A program made the translations under genes and the position numbers. Under the pieces are notes generated by a model. The model worked only from the letters and a program-made list of their open reading frames with translations, did no database searches and had not been told where the DNA came from. DNA of 64,000 nucleotides from Natrinema gelatinilyticum (GTDB taxonomy: Archaea > Halobacteriota > Halobacteria > Halobacteriales > Natrialbaceae). The stretch is from the NCBI RefSeq assembly GCF_024266705.1, contig NZ_CP100756.1, forward strand, positions 2,852,001-2,916,000, in the 5' to 3' direction. Below are positions 18,231-28,082 of the stretch, piece by piece (the first letter of the stretch is position 1; the number at the start of each line of letters is the position of its first letter).

Positions 18231-19214
18231 ATGAAAGGGAGTATCCTGGATACCATCGGCTCGCCGCTCGTCCAGGTCGATTCGCCGGATGGCGTGACGG
18301 TCGCTGCGAAGATCGAATCGTTCAACCCCGGCGGCTCGGCCAAGGACCGGCCGGCTCGCGAGATGATCCGGGCCGCCGAGCGTGACGGGCTGATCGAGCC
18401 CGGCGACTGGCTCGTCGAACCGACCAGCGGAAACACCGGTATCGGGCTTGCGCTGGTCGCGGCCGCACGCGGCTACGACCTGACGATCGTCATGCCGGCG
18501 TCGAAATCCAAGGAGCGCCGGCAGATCATGGCCGCATACGGGGCCGACCTCGAGCTGGTCGAGGGGGAGATGGAAGACGCCCGAGACCGTGCCGACGAAC
18601 TCGAGACGGAGGGTGCGATCCAGCTGGGGCAGTTCGAAAACCCCGCGAATCCAGAGGCCCACTACAAGACGACGGGCGAGGAAATCGTCGAACAGGTCGA
18701 CGACCGCGAAGTCGACGTGTTCGTGGCCGGCGTCGGGACCGGGGGAACGCTCTCGGGAACCGGGCGCCGACTCCGCGAGGAGTTCCCCGAAATGGACATC
18801 GTCGCCGTCGAGCCGGCCAGAAATCCGGTCCTCTCGACCGGTGAGGCGGGTCACGACGAGTTCCAGGGGATGGGTCCGGGATTCGTCAGCGACAACCTCG
18901 ACGTTGACCTGATCGATCGCGTCGAAACCGTGAAACTCGAGGACGCCGAGGCGGAGTGTCGCCGGCTCGCACGCGAGGAAGGGGTCCTCGTCGGCCAGTC
19001 GAGCGGTGCGACGAGTCTGGCCTCTCAACGGGTCGCCCGTGAGGTCGCCGATCCCGACGTCGTCTGTCCGGACGTGCCGACCGCCTTCGACGACGTGGGA
19101 CAGCCGGCCTCGCAGGAAACCGATGGCGGACGAACGGCCGACGACTGCCCACTCGTCGTCACGGTCTTCTGGGATAGCGGCGAGCGGTACCTCTCGACCG
19201 GGCTGTTCGACTGA
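18231..19214 (+). CDS. cysK: Cysteine synthase (O-acetylserine sulfhydrylase) family
   Basis: A 327-residue fold-type II PLP enzyme. The Schiff-base lysine is Lys38 in NPGGSAKDRPA; the substrate-binding loop TSGNTGIGL and the phosphate-binding GTGGT are both present. It joins sulphide to an activated serine to make cysteine. The C-terminus (VVTVFWDSGERYLSTGLFD) is the normal family end. It stands alone on the plus strand. The acceptor could be O-acetyl- or O-phosphoserine; the sequence alone does not settle this. Confidence 0.9.
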   Translation: MKGSILDTIGSPLVQVDSPDGVTVAAKIESFNPGGSAKDRPAREMIRAAERDGLIEPGDWLVEPTSGNTGIGLALVAAARGYDLTIVMPASKSKERRQIMAAYGADLELVEGEMEDARDRADELETEGAIQLGQFENPANPEAHYKTTGEEIVEQVDDREVDVFVAGVGTGGTLSGTGRRLREEFPEMDIVAVEPARNPVLSTGEAGHDEFQGMGPGFVSDNLDVDLIDRVETVKLEDAEAECRRLAREEGVLVGQSSGATSLASQRVAREVADPDVVCPDVPTAFDDVGQPASQETDGGRTADDCPLVVTVFWDSGERYLSTGLFD

Positions 19215-19373
19215 CTATCGACCTGCCTCCGACTGGTCATCGATTGCACGCCCACGCCGTTCGTCGACCGAATCGCCGGACGGGGACCAGCCGCCTCGGG
19301 AAACGAGGTGGTGAAAAGAGATTTTTCACCCAGGCGAACCCCCTTTACCCGGACCTTCGTACGTCCAGGTGTG

Positions 19374-20087
19374 ATGATACATCCCTCCAGACGCGGTCTG
19401 TTGTGTGGTACCGCATCTATTATGGCACTCTCTGCCGGATGCATCGCGGACGATTTCGGGACCACATCGAACGGATACGGTGGCGGCGATGGTAACAGAA
19501 ACAGCGATGGCGATGGTGGAAACGAGACGGATGGAACCGACGAGTCCCCGGAAAACGGGGCGGGCGACGATCTGTCCGACTGGGAAACACAGCCGTTCCA
19601 GTACCCACAACAGTCGGAGTTTCGTAACGCAGCGCTGTTTTTGGATCGAAGCGATGCGGACCACTGGCTCGCCGAACGGGAACCACAACCGGAGGCAGTC
19701 ACCGAATTTACCGATGAGACCGACTTCGAAACGTCGGTCATCGTCGCCCTCGAGGCCGACGTACCCGATTCGTGCCACGAGTTGGTAGTCGACGAGATCG
19801 ATATCGACGAGGGCGATGCGAACACCGAAGACGACGACGCGCTCTCCATTGATGCGGCGGTCCGCGACACGTCCGACGAGATGGGGGCGTGCATCGAACA
19901 GCTCGTGACCGTCGGGCGACTCGTCCGAGCGACCTTCGAGCCTGAGCCGCTGACGCGAGTCTCTGCGACGATCGTCGATCAGAACGGACGGGAACACGGA
20001 ATCGGCATCGCGAGCCAAAGCGCGTCGGCGAGCGACGGCAGCGGGTCGTCCGGTAGCGGAAGCGACAGTCGGTCCGGCGATCCCTAA
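19374..20087 (+). CDS. Tat-type lipoprotein of unknown function
   Basis: A 237-residue secreted protein. The N-terminus has a twin-arginine motif (SRRGLL) and a hydrophobic stretch ending in a lipobox-like ALSAGC, so it is probably exported folded and anchored by a lipid on the cysteine. A Gly/Asp/Asn/Ser-rich linker follows, then a small domain of about 130 residues (about 80-210), and a Ser/Gly tail. The domain contains two cysteines (DSCHELVV and GACIEQL). No named family was recognised. ATG 19374 was chosen because it puts the Tat motif at the start. Confidence 0.8.
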   Translation: MIHPSRRGLLCGTASIMALSAGCIADDFGTTSNGYGGGDGNRNSDGDGGNETDGTDESPENGAGDDLSDWETQPFQYPQQSEFRNAALFLDRSDADHWLAEREPQPEAVTEFTDETDFETSVIVALEADVPDSCHELVVDEIDIDEGDANTEDDDALSIDAAVRDTSDEMGACIEQLVTVGRLVRATFEPEPLTRVSATIVDQNGREHGIGIASQSASASDGSGSSGSGSDSRSGDP

Positions 20088-20195
20088 CGGGAACTCCCTC
20101 TCTGTGTTCGAACCGACGGCAGCACCTGCAGGCGAATCGATGCCGATGGGACGAAATTACACGAGGCCACTTCGAGGTGTTCACACGAAGCGCTG

Positions 20196-20705
20196 TCACG
20201 GGGTGTACTCGGTTTCCGTCAGTCGGACGACGAGGGTCTTCTCGACGTCCCGAAGATCGTATTCGGGTAGGTCGCCGCCAGTTCGGCGGACGAACAGCGG
20301 TTCGACGAGTCGGTGCGTCGGTTCGGCCGTCTCGGACTGGTCCGTTTCGCTCGAGTCGAGTTCGGCGTCGATCCGCTCGAGGCCGTAGATCTTGCAGAAC
20401 TCGGCCGTTGCCTCGGGCTCGACCGTTCCGTTTCGGAGCTCTTGGGCCAGGGGCCGCGAGAGCCACTCGTCCGTGCTAACGCTTGGTTCCTGGACGAGCG
20501 CGTCGTCGACGAACCGGGTGAGATACCAGTTGAGGTCGTTCAGAAGCGAGACGGCAGCGCCCACGCTGACCGTCTGGACCGCGAGCGAGTTCTCGAACGG
20601 CCGCTCCAAGTCGTACGTCGAAAGCGCATCTCGCGCCGTTTCTCGGGAGAGCAACTCGTACTGAAGGGAGCTCTCGTCCTCGCCGATGAGACAGACGCGG
20701 GTCAC
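20196..20705 (-). CDS. Haloarchaeal DUF5804-type protein
   Basis: A 169-residue soluble protein beginning MTRVCLIGEDESSLQYELLS. I recognise this as a haloarchaeal protein family annotated DUF5804, commonly near thiI; no biochemical function is known to me. It lies 124 bases downstream of thiI on the same strand and may share its transcript. It has no membrane helix and no cofactor motif. Confidence 0.75.
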   Translation of the reverse strand: MTRVCLIGEDESSLQYELLSRETARDALSTYDLERPFENSLAVQTVSVGAAVSLLNDLNWYLTRFVDDALVQEPSVSTDEWLSRPLAQELRNGTVEPEATAEFCKIYGLERIDAELDSSETDQSETAEPTHRLVEPLFVRRTGGDLPEYDLRDVEKTLVVRLTETEYTP

Positions 20706-20829
20706 TACACTGTGGTGGGTTCGGTTGCGTAATGTCGGTTTCGGCTTCGTCGTGGCGTAGTATCGACACCCGGCTGCGAGTCAGCTTCTCCCGCCGTCTG
20801 CAAGCAGGCGCTGGAGGAGGGAACCCGGT

Positions 20830-22008
20830 TCAGGGCTCGATCAGGACAGCGTTCTTCGCTGCTTCCTCAGCGCGCTCGAGCAGGTCGTCCGGTTCGGCCG
20901 CAAGCAACGGCTCGAGGCGGGCGTTGGTTTCGACGCGGTCGGGGGTGACGCGGTTGCAGCCGGCGTCGATCGTCGAATCGGTGAACGTGCCGATCTCACG
21001 CGCCGTCGCGACGATGTCCTGCTTGTCGCTGGTCAACAGCGGGCGATGGATCGGAAGGCGAGTCGCGCGGCTGGTGACGCCGAGGTTACGAACGGTCTGG
21101 CTGGACTTTTGCCCCGCGGCCTCGCCGGTGACGATTCCGTTCGCGTCGATGCGCTCGGCCAGCGTCTCGGCCGCGCGATAGAAGAATCGCCGCAGGGAGA
21201 GCATTCGACCCTGTTCCATCTCTCGAACCAGCAGGTCAACCGTCTCGCCGCCCGGAATTCTGTACACTGGCATGTCGAAGTTCGGTGCGTATTCCGAGAG
21301 AATTCGGACGGTTTCCATCGCGCGCGCCTCGTGATCGATGCCGCCGTAGTCGCCCAGATCGACGTAGGCCGGGACGACCGGGACTCCCCGTCTCATCATC
21401 TCGTAGGCGGCGACCGGCGAGTCGATTCCACCGCTGACGAGCGCGATCACCGACTCCTGGGCCCCGAGCGGCAACCCGCCCGGTCCGGGAACTGTCTCGA
21501 GGTAGACGAACGCCAGATCTTCGCGCACTTCGACGCCGAATGTGAGGTCGGGATCGTCGAGGTTGACTTCGGGTTCGAACTCCCCTTCGACGGCTTCCCA
21601 GATCGCGGCGCCGCCCTCGCGGGCCAGGTCTTCGCTCTCGTACGGAAGGGTCTTGTCCGCACGGCGCGCGTCGACCGCGAACGCTCCGCCGTCGTAGCAG
21701 GTCCGGGCGGTCTCGGCCAGCACCTCGAGAATCCGGTCTTTTTCCGTGCCGACGGTCAGCGCGGGACTGGCCGAAACGACGCCGAACGTGTCGGTCGCGG
21801 CCGCAGTCGCGTCTCTCACTGCGTCCTCGCTCGTGTGGATGAGCGGTCGATTCCACCGCTGTTCGACCGCACCTGGAATCGACCGGTCCTCGAGGAGGGC
21901 TTCGAGATTTTCCACGAGGAGCCCCTCCATGTACCGCTTGACGGTGTTGCTCTTCGTGTTGACGTCCCCGTGACGAACGAGGACGGTATCCGCTCCTGGA
22001 GGGTGCAT
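20830..22008 (-). CDS. thiI: tRNA 4-thiouridine synthase ThiI
   Basis: A 392-residue protein with an N-terminal ferredoxin-like/THUMP region (about residues 1-165) and a PP-loop ATPase domain with SGGIDSPVAAYEMMRRG near residue 190. It adenylates uridine 8 of tRNA and replaces oxygen with sulphur. The C-terminal rhodanese domain of the E. coli enzyme is absent, as usual in archaea. It may also serve thiazole synthesis, but nothing nearby supports that. The start at 22008 gives the conserved DTVLVRHGDVNTKS segment. Confidence 0.93.
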   Translation of the reverse strand: MHPPGADTVLVRHGDVNTKSNTVKRYMEGLLVENLEALLEDRSIPGAVEQRWNRPLIHTSEDAVRDATAAATDTFGVVSASPALTVGTEKDRILEVLAETARTCYDGGAFAVDARRADKTLPYESEDLAREGGAAIWEAVEGEFEPEVNLDDPDLTFGVEVREDLAFVYLETVPGPGGLPLGAQESVIALVSGGIDSPVAAYEMMRRGVPVVPAYVDLGDYGGIDHEARAMETVRILSEYAPNFDMPVYRIPGGETVDLLVREMEQGRMLSLRRFFYRAAETLAERIDANGIVTGEAAGQKSSQTVRNLGVTSRATRLPIHRPLLTSDKQDIVATAREIGTFTDSTIDAGCNRVTPDRVETNARLEPLLAAEPDDLLERAEEAAKNAVLIEP

Positions 22009-22069
22009 GGCAGGTGATACTCGGCCGGAACTATAAGGGGATTGCGAGGCAGTGCTCGGACTCGAGCGT

Positions 22070-22241
22070 CCGAGGGCGTATCGAAGCCGGCCGCGTTGGC
22101 GAAGGGCAGCGAAATAAGCGGGCCGAGCGCGCCGCCGATATCGCCGAAGACGGTATTGGTGGCCATCGCCCGGTCCATGCGCTCTTCGGACGTTAGATCC
22201 GCGAACAAGGCGGTCAGCGGGCGGGTTCGGAGGAACCGTCC
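22070..22241 (-). pseudogene. Major facilitator superfamily transporter remnant
   Basis: Directly after the stop of the methionine adenosyltransferase gene, the minus strand reads TRPLTALFADLTSEERMDRA and MATNTVFGDIGGALGPLISL. This is the loop and following helix of a sugar/drug MFS transporter. It loses similarity near AAGFDT. No start, no other helices and no continuation are present, so only a 55-60 codon fragment of the gene survives. Confidence 0.65.
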
Positions 22242-22244
22242 GTG

Positions 22245-23465
22245 CTAGAACGTCGTCAGTTCGCCGTCGATCACGCGGCGGGTGATTTCGGTGACGTCGG
22301 CGAGTTCTCGATCGACGATCGGTTCGACGTCGCCCTGGACGTCAGAAACCGCAACCCCGTCGTTAGTGACGAGTTCAACGTCGGCGACGTGGGGCTGGTC
22401 GATGGGGCGTCCGATTTGAGAGAGCAGGCGAACTCGCAGGTCACGGATGCCGTCGACCTCGGCGACGACTTCCTCGGCGATTTCCGTCGAGAGCAGGTTG
22501 TAGATCTTTCCGATGTGGTTGACCGGGTTCTTTCCGCTCGTGGCTTCCATCGACATCGAGCGGTTGGGCGTGATGAGCCCGTTCGCGCGGTTCCCGCGAC
22601 CGACGGAACCGTCGTCGCCTTGTTCGGCCGAGGTGCCGGTGACGGTCAGGTAGATCGACCCCTGTTCGTAGTCGTCGGCCGTGTTGACGTGGACGGCCAC
22701 CTCGCGATCGGTATGGTCCTGTGCGACGCCGTCCACGAACTCCCTGACGGACTCGACCGCATCGACGTACGCGTCGAGGTCCGCGACATGCTCGTCGACC
22801 ATCGCCGCCGCGACGGTGACGTCGATTTTGTCGCCCTCTCGTTTGCCCATGATCTTCACGTCCGGCCCCAGTTCGGGATTCGCCGCCGCGTAGTCGCCGT
22901 TCAGCTGCCGCTCGGCCTCGAGGACGATCCGTTCCGTTTCGGTAAGCGGTGCGTATCCGACGCCGAAACTGGTGTCGTTAGCCATCGGGACGCCGACCGG
23001 GCCCGTTTCTTCCCCCTCCTCGCTGAAGACCTCCTGGAGGTCGCCGCTGCCCTCGCCGAGTTTGACGTCGACGACTATGTCCTCGTCGACGTTCAGTTGG
23101 GGGATTTCGGATTCGAGATACTCGCGCGCGGCCCGAAGCGCGATGGGTTCGGCGGGAATGGTCTGGCCTTCGTAGTGTTTGGTCGCGCGGCCGACGATCA
23201 AGAGGTAGATAGGATCGACGACTTCACCGCCACCGAATGCGGGTACGGCCTCGCCCGCGACGAGTTGTGTCTCGTCGGTGTTGAAGTGGAGCACTTCGCC
23301 GACGCGCTCGACGTACTCCCGCGCGAGTGCCCCGGCGACGCTCTCGGCGATTCCGTCGCAGATGGAGTCGGGGTGGCCGATCCCCTTTCGCTCGACGATT
23401 TCGACGTCCTGGTCCTCGACCGCCTGACGGTCGATCGATTCGATTCGAATGTTCCGCTCGCTCAT
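22245..23465 (-). CDS. mat: Archaeal-type methionine adenosyltransferase
   Basis: A 406-residue enzyme of the archaeal MAT family (distinct in sequence from bacterial MetK), beginning [20 protein letters not shown] and containing [19 protein letters not shown] with the conserved His-Pro-Asp. It makes S-adenosylmethionine from methionine and ATP. Full length. It stands alone; the MFS remnant is immediately downstream. Confidence 0.95.
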   Translation of the reverse strand: MSERNIRIESIDRQAVEDQDVEIVERKGIGHPDSICDGIAESVAGALAREYVERVGEVLHFNTDETQLVAGEAVPAFGGGEVVDPIYLLIVGRATKHYEGQTIPAEPIALRAAREYLESEIPQLNVDEDIVVDVKLGEGSGDLQEVFSEEGEETGPVGVPMANDTSFGVGYAPLTETERIVLEAERQLNGDYAAANPELGPDVKIMGKREGDKIDVTVAAAMVDEHVADLDAYVDAVESVREFVDGVAQDHTDREVAVHVNTADDYEQGSIYLTVTGTSAEQGDDGSVGRGNRANGLITPNRSMSMEATSGKNPVNHIGKIYNLLSTEIAEEVVAEVDGIRDLRVRLLSQIGRPIDQPHVADVELVTNDGVAVSDVQGDVEPIVDRELADVTEITRRVIDGELTTF

Positions 23466-23591
23466 TGGCGGCTATAAACAGAGCGTGGTCGTATAACTTG
23501 CGGATATGATTGAAGAGCTGTATCATAACTGCTGTGAGTTATCTCGCCATCTGCTGGCATCCGTTCGCCGAACCGGGTGTAGCAGAAACGG

Positions 23592-24134
23592 TCACGATTC
23601 TAATAGTAGTTCGAGGTACGACGTCCGCTCCTGCTCGTCTGGATCGAGACCCAGTCGCTCGAGGACGTCGTAGGCACCGTCCCGGGCTGACGCCAGTTCG
23701 GTTTCGCGCTCGATTTCCGTTTCGACTTCGACGTACTCGCCGACGCCGTCGACCGCGTCGAGCGTGATCGTGTACCCTTCGTACTCGAATCGGTCCCGCT
23801 CCTTTCGGACGGTCGCTGCAGGTTCGAACTCGAGGTTCGTCAGGATCGCGTCTAGCTTCCCGCCATCCAGAACGGCAGTCTCGATTTCCGTTCGGGTCTT
23901 CGACTCGTCGTCGACGAGCGGCCCCTTGTAGGTGAGTTTGGCCTCGTCGGATCCATCAGTGGGCGCTTCCTCGCGGATCCGAAGCGCCTCGTCGGTGTCG
24001 GGAAACGAGCGGTGGGGCGCGTCGTAGTAGGTGTCGACCTGGACGACCGCCCCGCGGGACGTCGCACCGAGCGCCACGAGGCGGTCGCGGACGACCTCGA
24101 GATCGGCTGGAACCTTCACTTCGACCTCGTACAT
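23592..24134 (-). CDS. cyaB: CYTH-domain protein (class IV adenylate cyclase/thiamine-triphosphatase fold)
   Basis: A 180-residue protein beginning MYEVEVKVPADLEVVRDRL, which contains the ExExK signature of CYTH enzymes, followed by DTYYDAPHRSF, RIRE and KLTYKGP for triphosphate binding. The family acts on triphosphate substrates (ATP cyclase, thiamine triphosphatase, tripolyphosphatase). Archaeal members are usually annotated CyaB, but the activity of this one is not known. It is divergent from the FKBP gene next door. Confidence 0.88.
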   Translation of the reverse strand: MYEVEVKVPADLEVVRDRLVALGATSRGAVVQVDTYYDAPHRSFPDTDEALRIREEAPTDGSDEAKLTYKGPLVDDESKTRTEIETAVLDGGKLDAILTNLEFEPAATVRKERDRFEYEGYTITLDAVDGVGEYVEVETEIERETELASARDGAYDVLERLGLDPDEQERTSYLELLLES

Positions 24135-24193
24135 ACCCCACGAAACGGAGGGCGGTCCTAAGTATCGGTCGCTCTCGGCGCAAAGCGTCGTCC

Positions 24194-24199
24194 TTAAAT
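24194..24199 (+). promoter_or_regulatory. Probable TATA box for the FKBP gene
   Basis: TTAAAT lies 24 bases before ATG 24223, the spacing of haloarchaeal leaderless promoters. Confidence 0.4.
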
Positions 24200-24222
24200 G
24201 TAGACGGCGGGACGTACAACGT

Positions 24223-25203
24223 ATGACCGAGGATCAGGAGGCCGATCTCGAAGAGCAGGCCGATGACGTCGACGAAGAAGTAGCCGACGAGACCGCCGAG
24301 GAAGCCGACGGACTGCAGGAAGGCGACTTCGTCGAGATCGAGTACACCGCGTACACCGTCGAAGATGAGCAGCTAGTCGACACGACCGACCCCGAGGTCG
24401 CCGAAGAAGAAGGCGTCGCCGATCAGGGTCAGGAGTTCAAACCCCGTACGATCGCCCTGGGCGAGGGTCACATCTTCGAGGACGTCGAAGATGCCATCGT
24501 CGGCTCCGAGTCCGGCGACTCCGGCACCGTGACGATTTCCGCCGCGGACGCCTTCGGCGAGTACGATCCGGACGCCGTCGAGACCGTAAGTGCGGAGAAA
24601 ATCGACGAAGACGACCGATATCCCGGCGCGAACGTTCAGGTCGACGGCCGACAGGGCTACATCAGCACGATCATCGGTGGTCGCGCCCGCGTCGATTTCA
24701 ACCACCCGCTGGCAGGCGACGACGTTGAATACGAATATACGGTCCTCGAGGAGGTAACTGACCGCGAGCAGCAGGCGGCCGGTCTGTTCGAGATGTACCT
24801 CGGGATGGAGCCCGATCTCTGGATCGAGACCGACGAAGTCGAAGAAGAGGTTCCCGTCGAACCCGACGAGGAGGAAGAGGCGGAAGACGAAGAACCCGCC
24901 GAACCCGAATTCGAGACGGAAATCGTCGAGAAGGAAACGCTCTACCTCGAGGCCACGCCCCAGATGACGATGAACCAGCAGTGGATGATGGGCAAACAGC
25001 AGATCGGTCAGGACATCATCGACAAGGTCGGTGTCGACCGCGTCATCGTCCAGGAAGTCATCGAAGGCATGGGTGGCATGGGAATGGGCGGCATGATGGG
25101 CGGCATGGGCGACATGGGCGGCGGCGACATCGAGGAAGCCCTCGAGGACGCCGACGTCGATGCCGACGAAATCGTCGAAGAACTCGAAGGCGCGGAAGAG
25201 TAA
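24223..25203 (+). CDS. slyD: FKBP-type peptidyl-prolyl isomerase (SlyD-like, long form)
   Basis: A 326-residue chaperone/isomerase. An acidic N-terminal tail of about 28 residues precedes the FKBP domain (GDFVEIEYTAYTVEDEQLVD) with an insert-in-flap region (DAFGEYDP, VDFNHPLAGDDVEYEYTV). A second C-terminal domain (about 200-326) ends in a Met/Gly-rich repeat (MGGMGMGGMMGGMGDMGGGD) and an acidic tail. It catalyses prolyl isomerisation and helps folding. The start was set at MTEDQEAD because it follows a TATA box at leaderless spacing. The Met/Gly run could be a flexible or metal-binding segment. Confidence 0.92.
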   Translation: MTEDQEADLEEQADDVDEEVADETAEEADGLQEGDFVEIEYTAYTVEDEQLVDTTDPEVAEEEGVADQGQEFKPRTIALGEGHIFEDVEDAIVGSESGDSGTVTISAADAFGEYDPDAVETVSAEKIDEDDRYPGANVQVDGRQGYISTIIGGRARVDFNHPLAGDDVEYEYTVLEEVTDREQQAAGLFEMYLGMEPDLWIETDEVEEEVPVEPDEEEEAEDEEPAEPEFETEIVEKETLYLEATPQMTMNQQWMMGKQQIGQDIIDKVGVDRVIVQEVIEGMGGMGMGGMMGGMGDMGGGDIEEALEDADVDADEIVEELEGAEE

Positions 25204-25588
25204 GCACGGCACGGCGAGAGCCGATTCATCGAGTGTTTCTTCTTCGCGAGAGCGTGCGTATCCGTGATCCGGAGCGGTGGCGCGCAGCCGTGACCGACCA
25301 CGCGATCACCCACGAATGTGCGCGGATTGGATTTTTCGCCGGTGTGGCCGTACGGTCACCAGAGACGATGCTCGACTCGACGAGCGGGACCGTCAGGCCG
25401 GGCGTTCCCTTCGGAAACTCGTTCAGCACGGTATTTTCCCGGTGGTCGTGACGGTCGGACTCTTCCCGCTCTCGGTGTTCTTTTCTTACGTCCTGCGGAT
25501 CGTGACGGTCAAGCGGACCGCTGCGATCACTCCGTTTACGACACCGGAGCAGAGGAGTGACCGTCCTCACGTGAACCCGCCACCACGA
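25204..25588. other. Intergenic region, possible small membrane-protein remnant
   Basis: No gene is well supported. One plus-strand frame around 25410-25520 reads LRKLVQHGIFPVVVTVGLFP followed by more hydrophobic residues, like a single membrane helix, but it has no convincing start and its C-terminus runs into the antisense of the next gene. It may be a remnant. Confidence 0.3.
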
Positions 25589-26212
25589 TTAGGCGATATC
25601 GCGGCTCGTGTCGATCGCCACTTCCTCGGTTAGTTCGAGTTTGATCGCATCGGTGGGCTGGCCGCCGTCGCGGAACTTCGGAATCGTCAGATAGTTCTCG
25701 AGTTGGGTGCCGGCGATTTCGGTTCGGAGATCGAAGACGGCATCGGCGACGTGGAGGGTTCGGGTGCGGTTCGCCGGTTCGTTCCTGTTCAGACAGTGTA
25801 ACACGGCGATGCTCCCGGTTTCGAGCAGCTGCGATTTGAGGCCGTTGAGAAAGCGAACGTACTCGTTCGAATCACATCGTTCGAGGGCGTCCATCGTGTC
25901 GATGACGAGGTTGGCACCGTTTGGGAGCGCCCCGATGAACCGCGTTGCCTCTGCGAGCGGGGTGTCGCTGGCGACGTCTCGGACCGTGGGACTGCCGACG
26001 GCGGACGGCGACGACTCGATGGCGTGGCGGACGGCGTCGTCGGAGCGTTCGGTCGAGAGATAGAGGGTCCCTCGAGCGGCCGTCAGTTCGTAGAGGAGGA
26101 GTTCGGACTGATTGGCTGGCTCGGCGGCGAACGCGACGATACATCCCGGTGGAAGCCCGCCCTCGAGCTTTCGATCGAGCACGTCGATTCCGGTATTTAG
26201 CCGACGGGACAT
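25589..26212 (-). CDS. RecA/RAD55-like ATPase-fold protein with degenerate P-loop
   Basis: A 207-residue protein with the fold order of archaeal RadA/KaiC-like proteins: an N-terminal NTGIDVLDRKLEGGLPPGCI, a Walker B-like NLVIDTMDAL near residue 103, and the terminal strand pattern. The Walker A position reads FAAEPANQSE instead of G-x-x-x-x-GKT, so ATP binding in the usual way is doubtful. Such RAD55-type proteins in haloarchaea are thought to be signalling or regulatory partners. It is divergent from pyrB, with an AT-rich promoter region between (26213-26300). Confidence 0.75.
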   Translation of the reverse strand: MSRRLNTGIDVLDRKLEGGLPPGCIVAFAAEPANQSELLLYELTAARGTLYLSTERSDDAVRHAIESSPSAVGSPTVRDVASDTPLAEATRFIGALPNGANLVIDTMDALERCDSNEYVRFLNGLKSQLLETGSIAVLHCLNRNEPANRTRTLHVADAVFDLRTEIAGTQLENYLTIPKFRDGGQPTDAIKLELTEEVAIDTSRDIA

Positions 26213-26374
26213 ACAAGTAAGATATATTTTGAATAAACTGTATAATTCTTTGGTTTAAAGACAAGGTTGTCGACATGACGAGCCAGAGTGATATCTGATC
26301 GGGTGACCGTCGCGGCGACGACCCCACCATCGAAGGGAGAGATTCAAGAGGCCTGCACAAGCCTACACGAACGA

Positions 26375-27337
26375 ATGCGTCACGATCACCTCATCACGAG
26401 CAAACAACTCTCGCGGGCGGACATCGAGACCGTCCTCGATTACGCGTCCGAAATCGCCGCCGATCCATCGGCGGTCGCCGACAAACACGCCGGTCGGTTG
26501 CTCGGACTGCTCTTTTTCGAGCCGAGTACACGGACGAAAATGAGCTTCGAAACCGCTATGAAACGCCTCGGTGGCGACGTCGTCGACATGGGATCGGTCG
26601 AGTCATCGAGTGTGAAGAAAGGAGAGACCCTGGCCGACACCGTCCGCGTCATCGAGGGCTATGCCGATGCGATCGTCCTCCGTCATCCGAAGCAAGGATC
26701 GGCGACCATGGCGAGCGAGTTCGTCGACGTCCCACTTTTGAACGCGGGCGACGGGGCTGGTCATCACCCGACACAGACGCTGCTGGATCTCTACACGATC
26801 CGCGAAAACGCGGGCCTCGACGACCTGACGATCGGAATCATGGGCGACCTGAAGTACGGTCGGACCGTCCACTCGCTCGCGTACGCGCTGACGAACTTCG
26901 ACACTCGCCAGCACTTCATTAGCCCGGAGAGCCTCCGACTGCCACGCGAGGTCGTTTACGACCTTCACCAACAACAGGACAGGGCGGGAATTCGCGAACA
27001 CGAGTCCTTAGAGGAGATTCTCTCCTCGCTGGACGTTCTCTACGTGACGCGCATTCAACGCGAACGGTTTCCCGACGAAAACGAGTACCAGGCGGTCGCC
27101 GGCGAGTACCAGATCGACGCCGAGACGCTCGAGGACGCGCGCGAAGACCTGACGGTGATGCATCCGCTGCCGCGGGTCGACGAGATTGCCCCCGAGATCG
27201 ACAGAACCGATCACGCGGCCTACTTCGAGCAAGCACACAACGGCGTCCCGGTCCGGATGGCGCTGCTGGATCTCCTGTTGAGCAACCACGGAACCGACGG
27301 AGTCGGCGAACTGGGCGAAGGTGGTCACGATGAGTAA
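26375..27337 (+). CDS. pyrB: Aspartate carbamoyltransferase catalytic subunit
   Basis: A 320-residue enzyme of pyrimidine synthesis that joins carbamoyl phosphate and aspartate. The phosphate-binding motif [13 protein letters not shown] (residues 47-59), the [12 protein letters not shown] motif and the HPLPRVDEI aspartate-binding loop are all present. ATG 26375 gives the normal N-terminus; an upstream in-frame start would add 29 unrelated residues. It overlaps pyrI by eight bases, so the two subunits are translated together. Confidence 0.95.
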   Translation: MRHDHLITSKQLSRADIETVLDYASEIAADPSAVADKHAGRLLGLLFFEPSTRTKMSFETAMKRLGGDVVDMGSVESSSVKKGETLADTVRVIEGYADAIVLRHPKQGSATMASEFVDVPLLNAGDGAGHHPTQTLLDLYTIRENAGLDDLTIGIMGDLKYGRTVHSLAYALTNFDTRQHFISPESLRLPREVVYDLHQQQDRAGIREHESLEEILSSLDVLYVTRIQRERFPDENEYQAVAGEYQIDAETLEDAREDLTVMHPLPRVDEIAPEIDRTDHAAYFEQAHNGVPVRMALLDLLLSNHGTDGVGELGEGGHDE

Positions 27338-27815
27338 CGGTCACAACTCCCACGAGAACGACGAGCACGAACTGCGAGTCAGCAAGATCCGCGACGGGAC
27401 CGTCATCGATCACGTTCGCGGCGGACAGGCGTTGAACGTCCTCGCGATTCTGGGAATCGACGGGACCAGAGGCGAGGAACTCTCGATCGGGATGAACGTC
27501 CCATCGGATCGGCTTGCGCGCAAGGACATCGTCAAGGTTGAGGGTCGCGAACTGAGCCAGGACGAAGTCGACGTTCTCTCGCTGATCGCGCCGGATGCGA
27601 CGATCAACATCGTGCGGGACTACGACGTCGTAGAGAAACATCGCGTGGAACGTCCCGACATTGTCGAGGGGGTCCTGTCGTGTCCGAACGCCAGTTGTAT
27701 CACGACCGGTACCGAGCCAGTGACGTCCCGATTTTCGGTTTTCGAGGACGGCGTCCGCTGTTCGTACTGCGAGACGATCGTCCGCGAGGATATCGCGTCG
27801 CTGATCGATACCTGA
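27330..27815 (+). CDS. pyrI: Aspartate carbamoyltransferase regulatory subunit
   Basis: A 161-residue partner of PyrB that binds nucleotides (CTP/ATP) and controls the catalytic trimers. The N-terminal allosteric domain includes [15 protein letters not shown]. The C-terminal zinc site is complete: CPNASC and CSYC. The ATG lies inside the end of pyrB. Confidence 0.95.
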   Translation: MSNGHNSHENDEHELRVSKIRDGTVIDHVRGGQALNVLAILGIDGTRGEELSIGMNVPSDRLARKDIVKVEGRELSQDEVDVLSLIAPDATINIVRDYDVVEKHRVERPDIVEGVLSCPNASCITTGTEPVTSRFSVFEDGVRCSYCETIVREDIASLIDT

Positions 27816-27922
27816 CCGTCGCGTCGCGGATGGCCGCTCTCGTAGTCGTAGGCGCATCTTATTCTCTCTGAGAGAACTATCCAGAATACCTAAGTGATTC
27901 CCAGCCGACCCTCTAGACGCAC

Positions 27923-28036
27923 ATGTCACGTACCGTCAAGATCGTACTCGCCCTGTTCATCGTCGCCGTCCTCTGGAAGGTCGCCTACAGCGGCTCGTCG
28001 GACGTCAAAGTCGACTACGAACCACCCGAAGCATAA
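27923..28036 (+). CDS. Small single-helix membrane protein (37 aa)
   Basis: Reads MSRTVKIVLALFIVAVLWKV followed by AYSGSSDVKVDYEPPEA. A basic start, one membrane helix (residues 6-22) and an acidic tail predict an N-in, C-out micro-membrane-protein. The acidic composition and a clean start and stop between two genes support it. Function unknown. Confidence 0.65.
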   Translation: MSRTVKIVLALFIVAVLWKVAYSGSSDVKVDYEPPEA

Positions 28037-28082
28037 TACGCGAATCCGAACGGCTTACGAGGCTGGCGCCGTACCCTGAATT

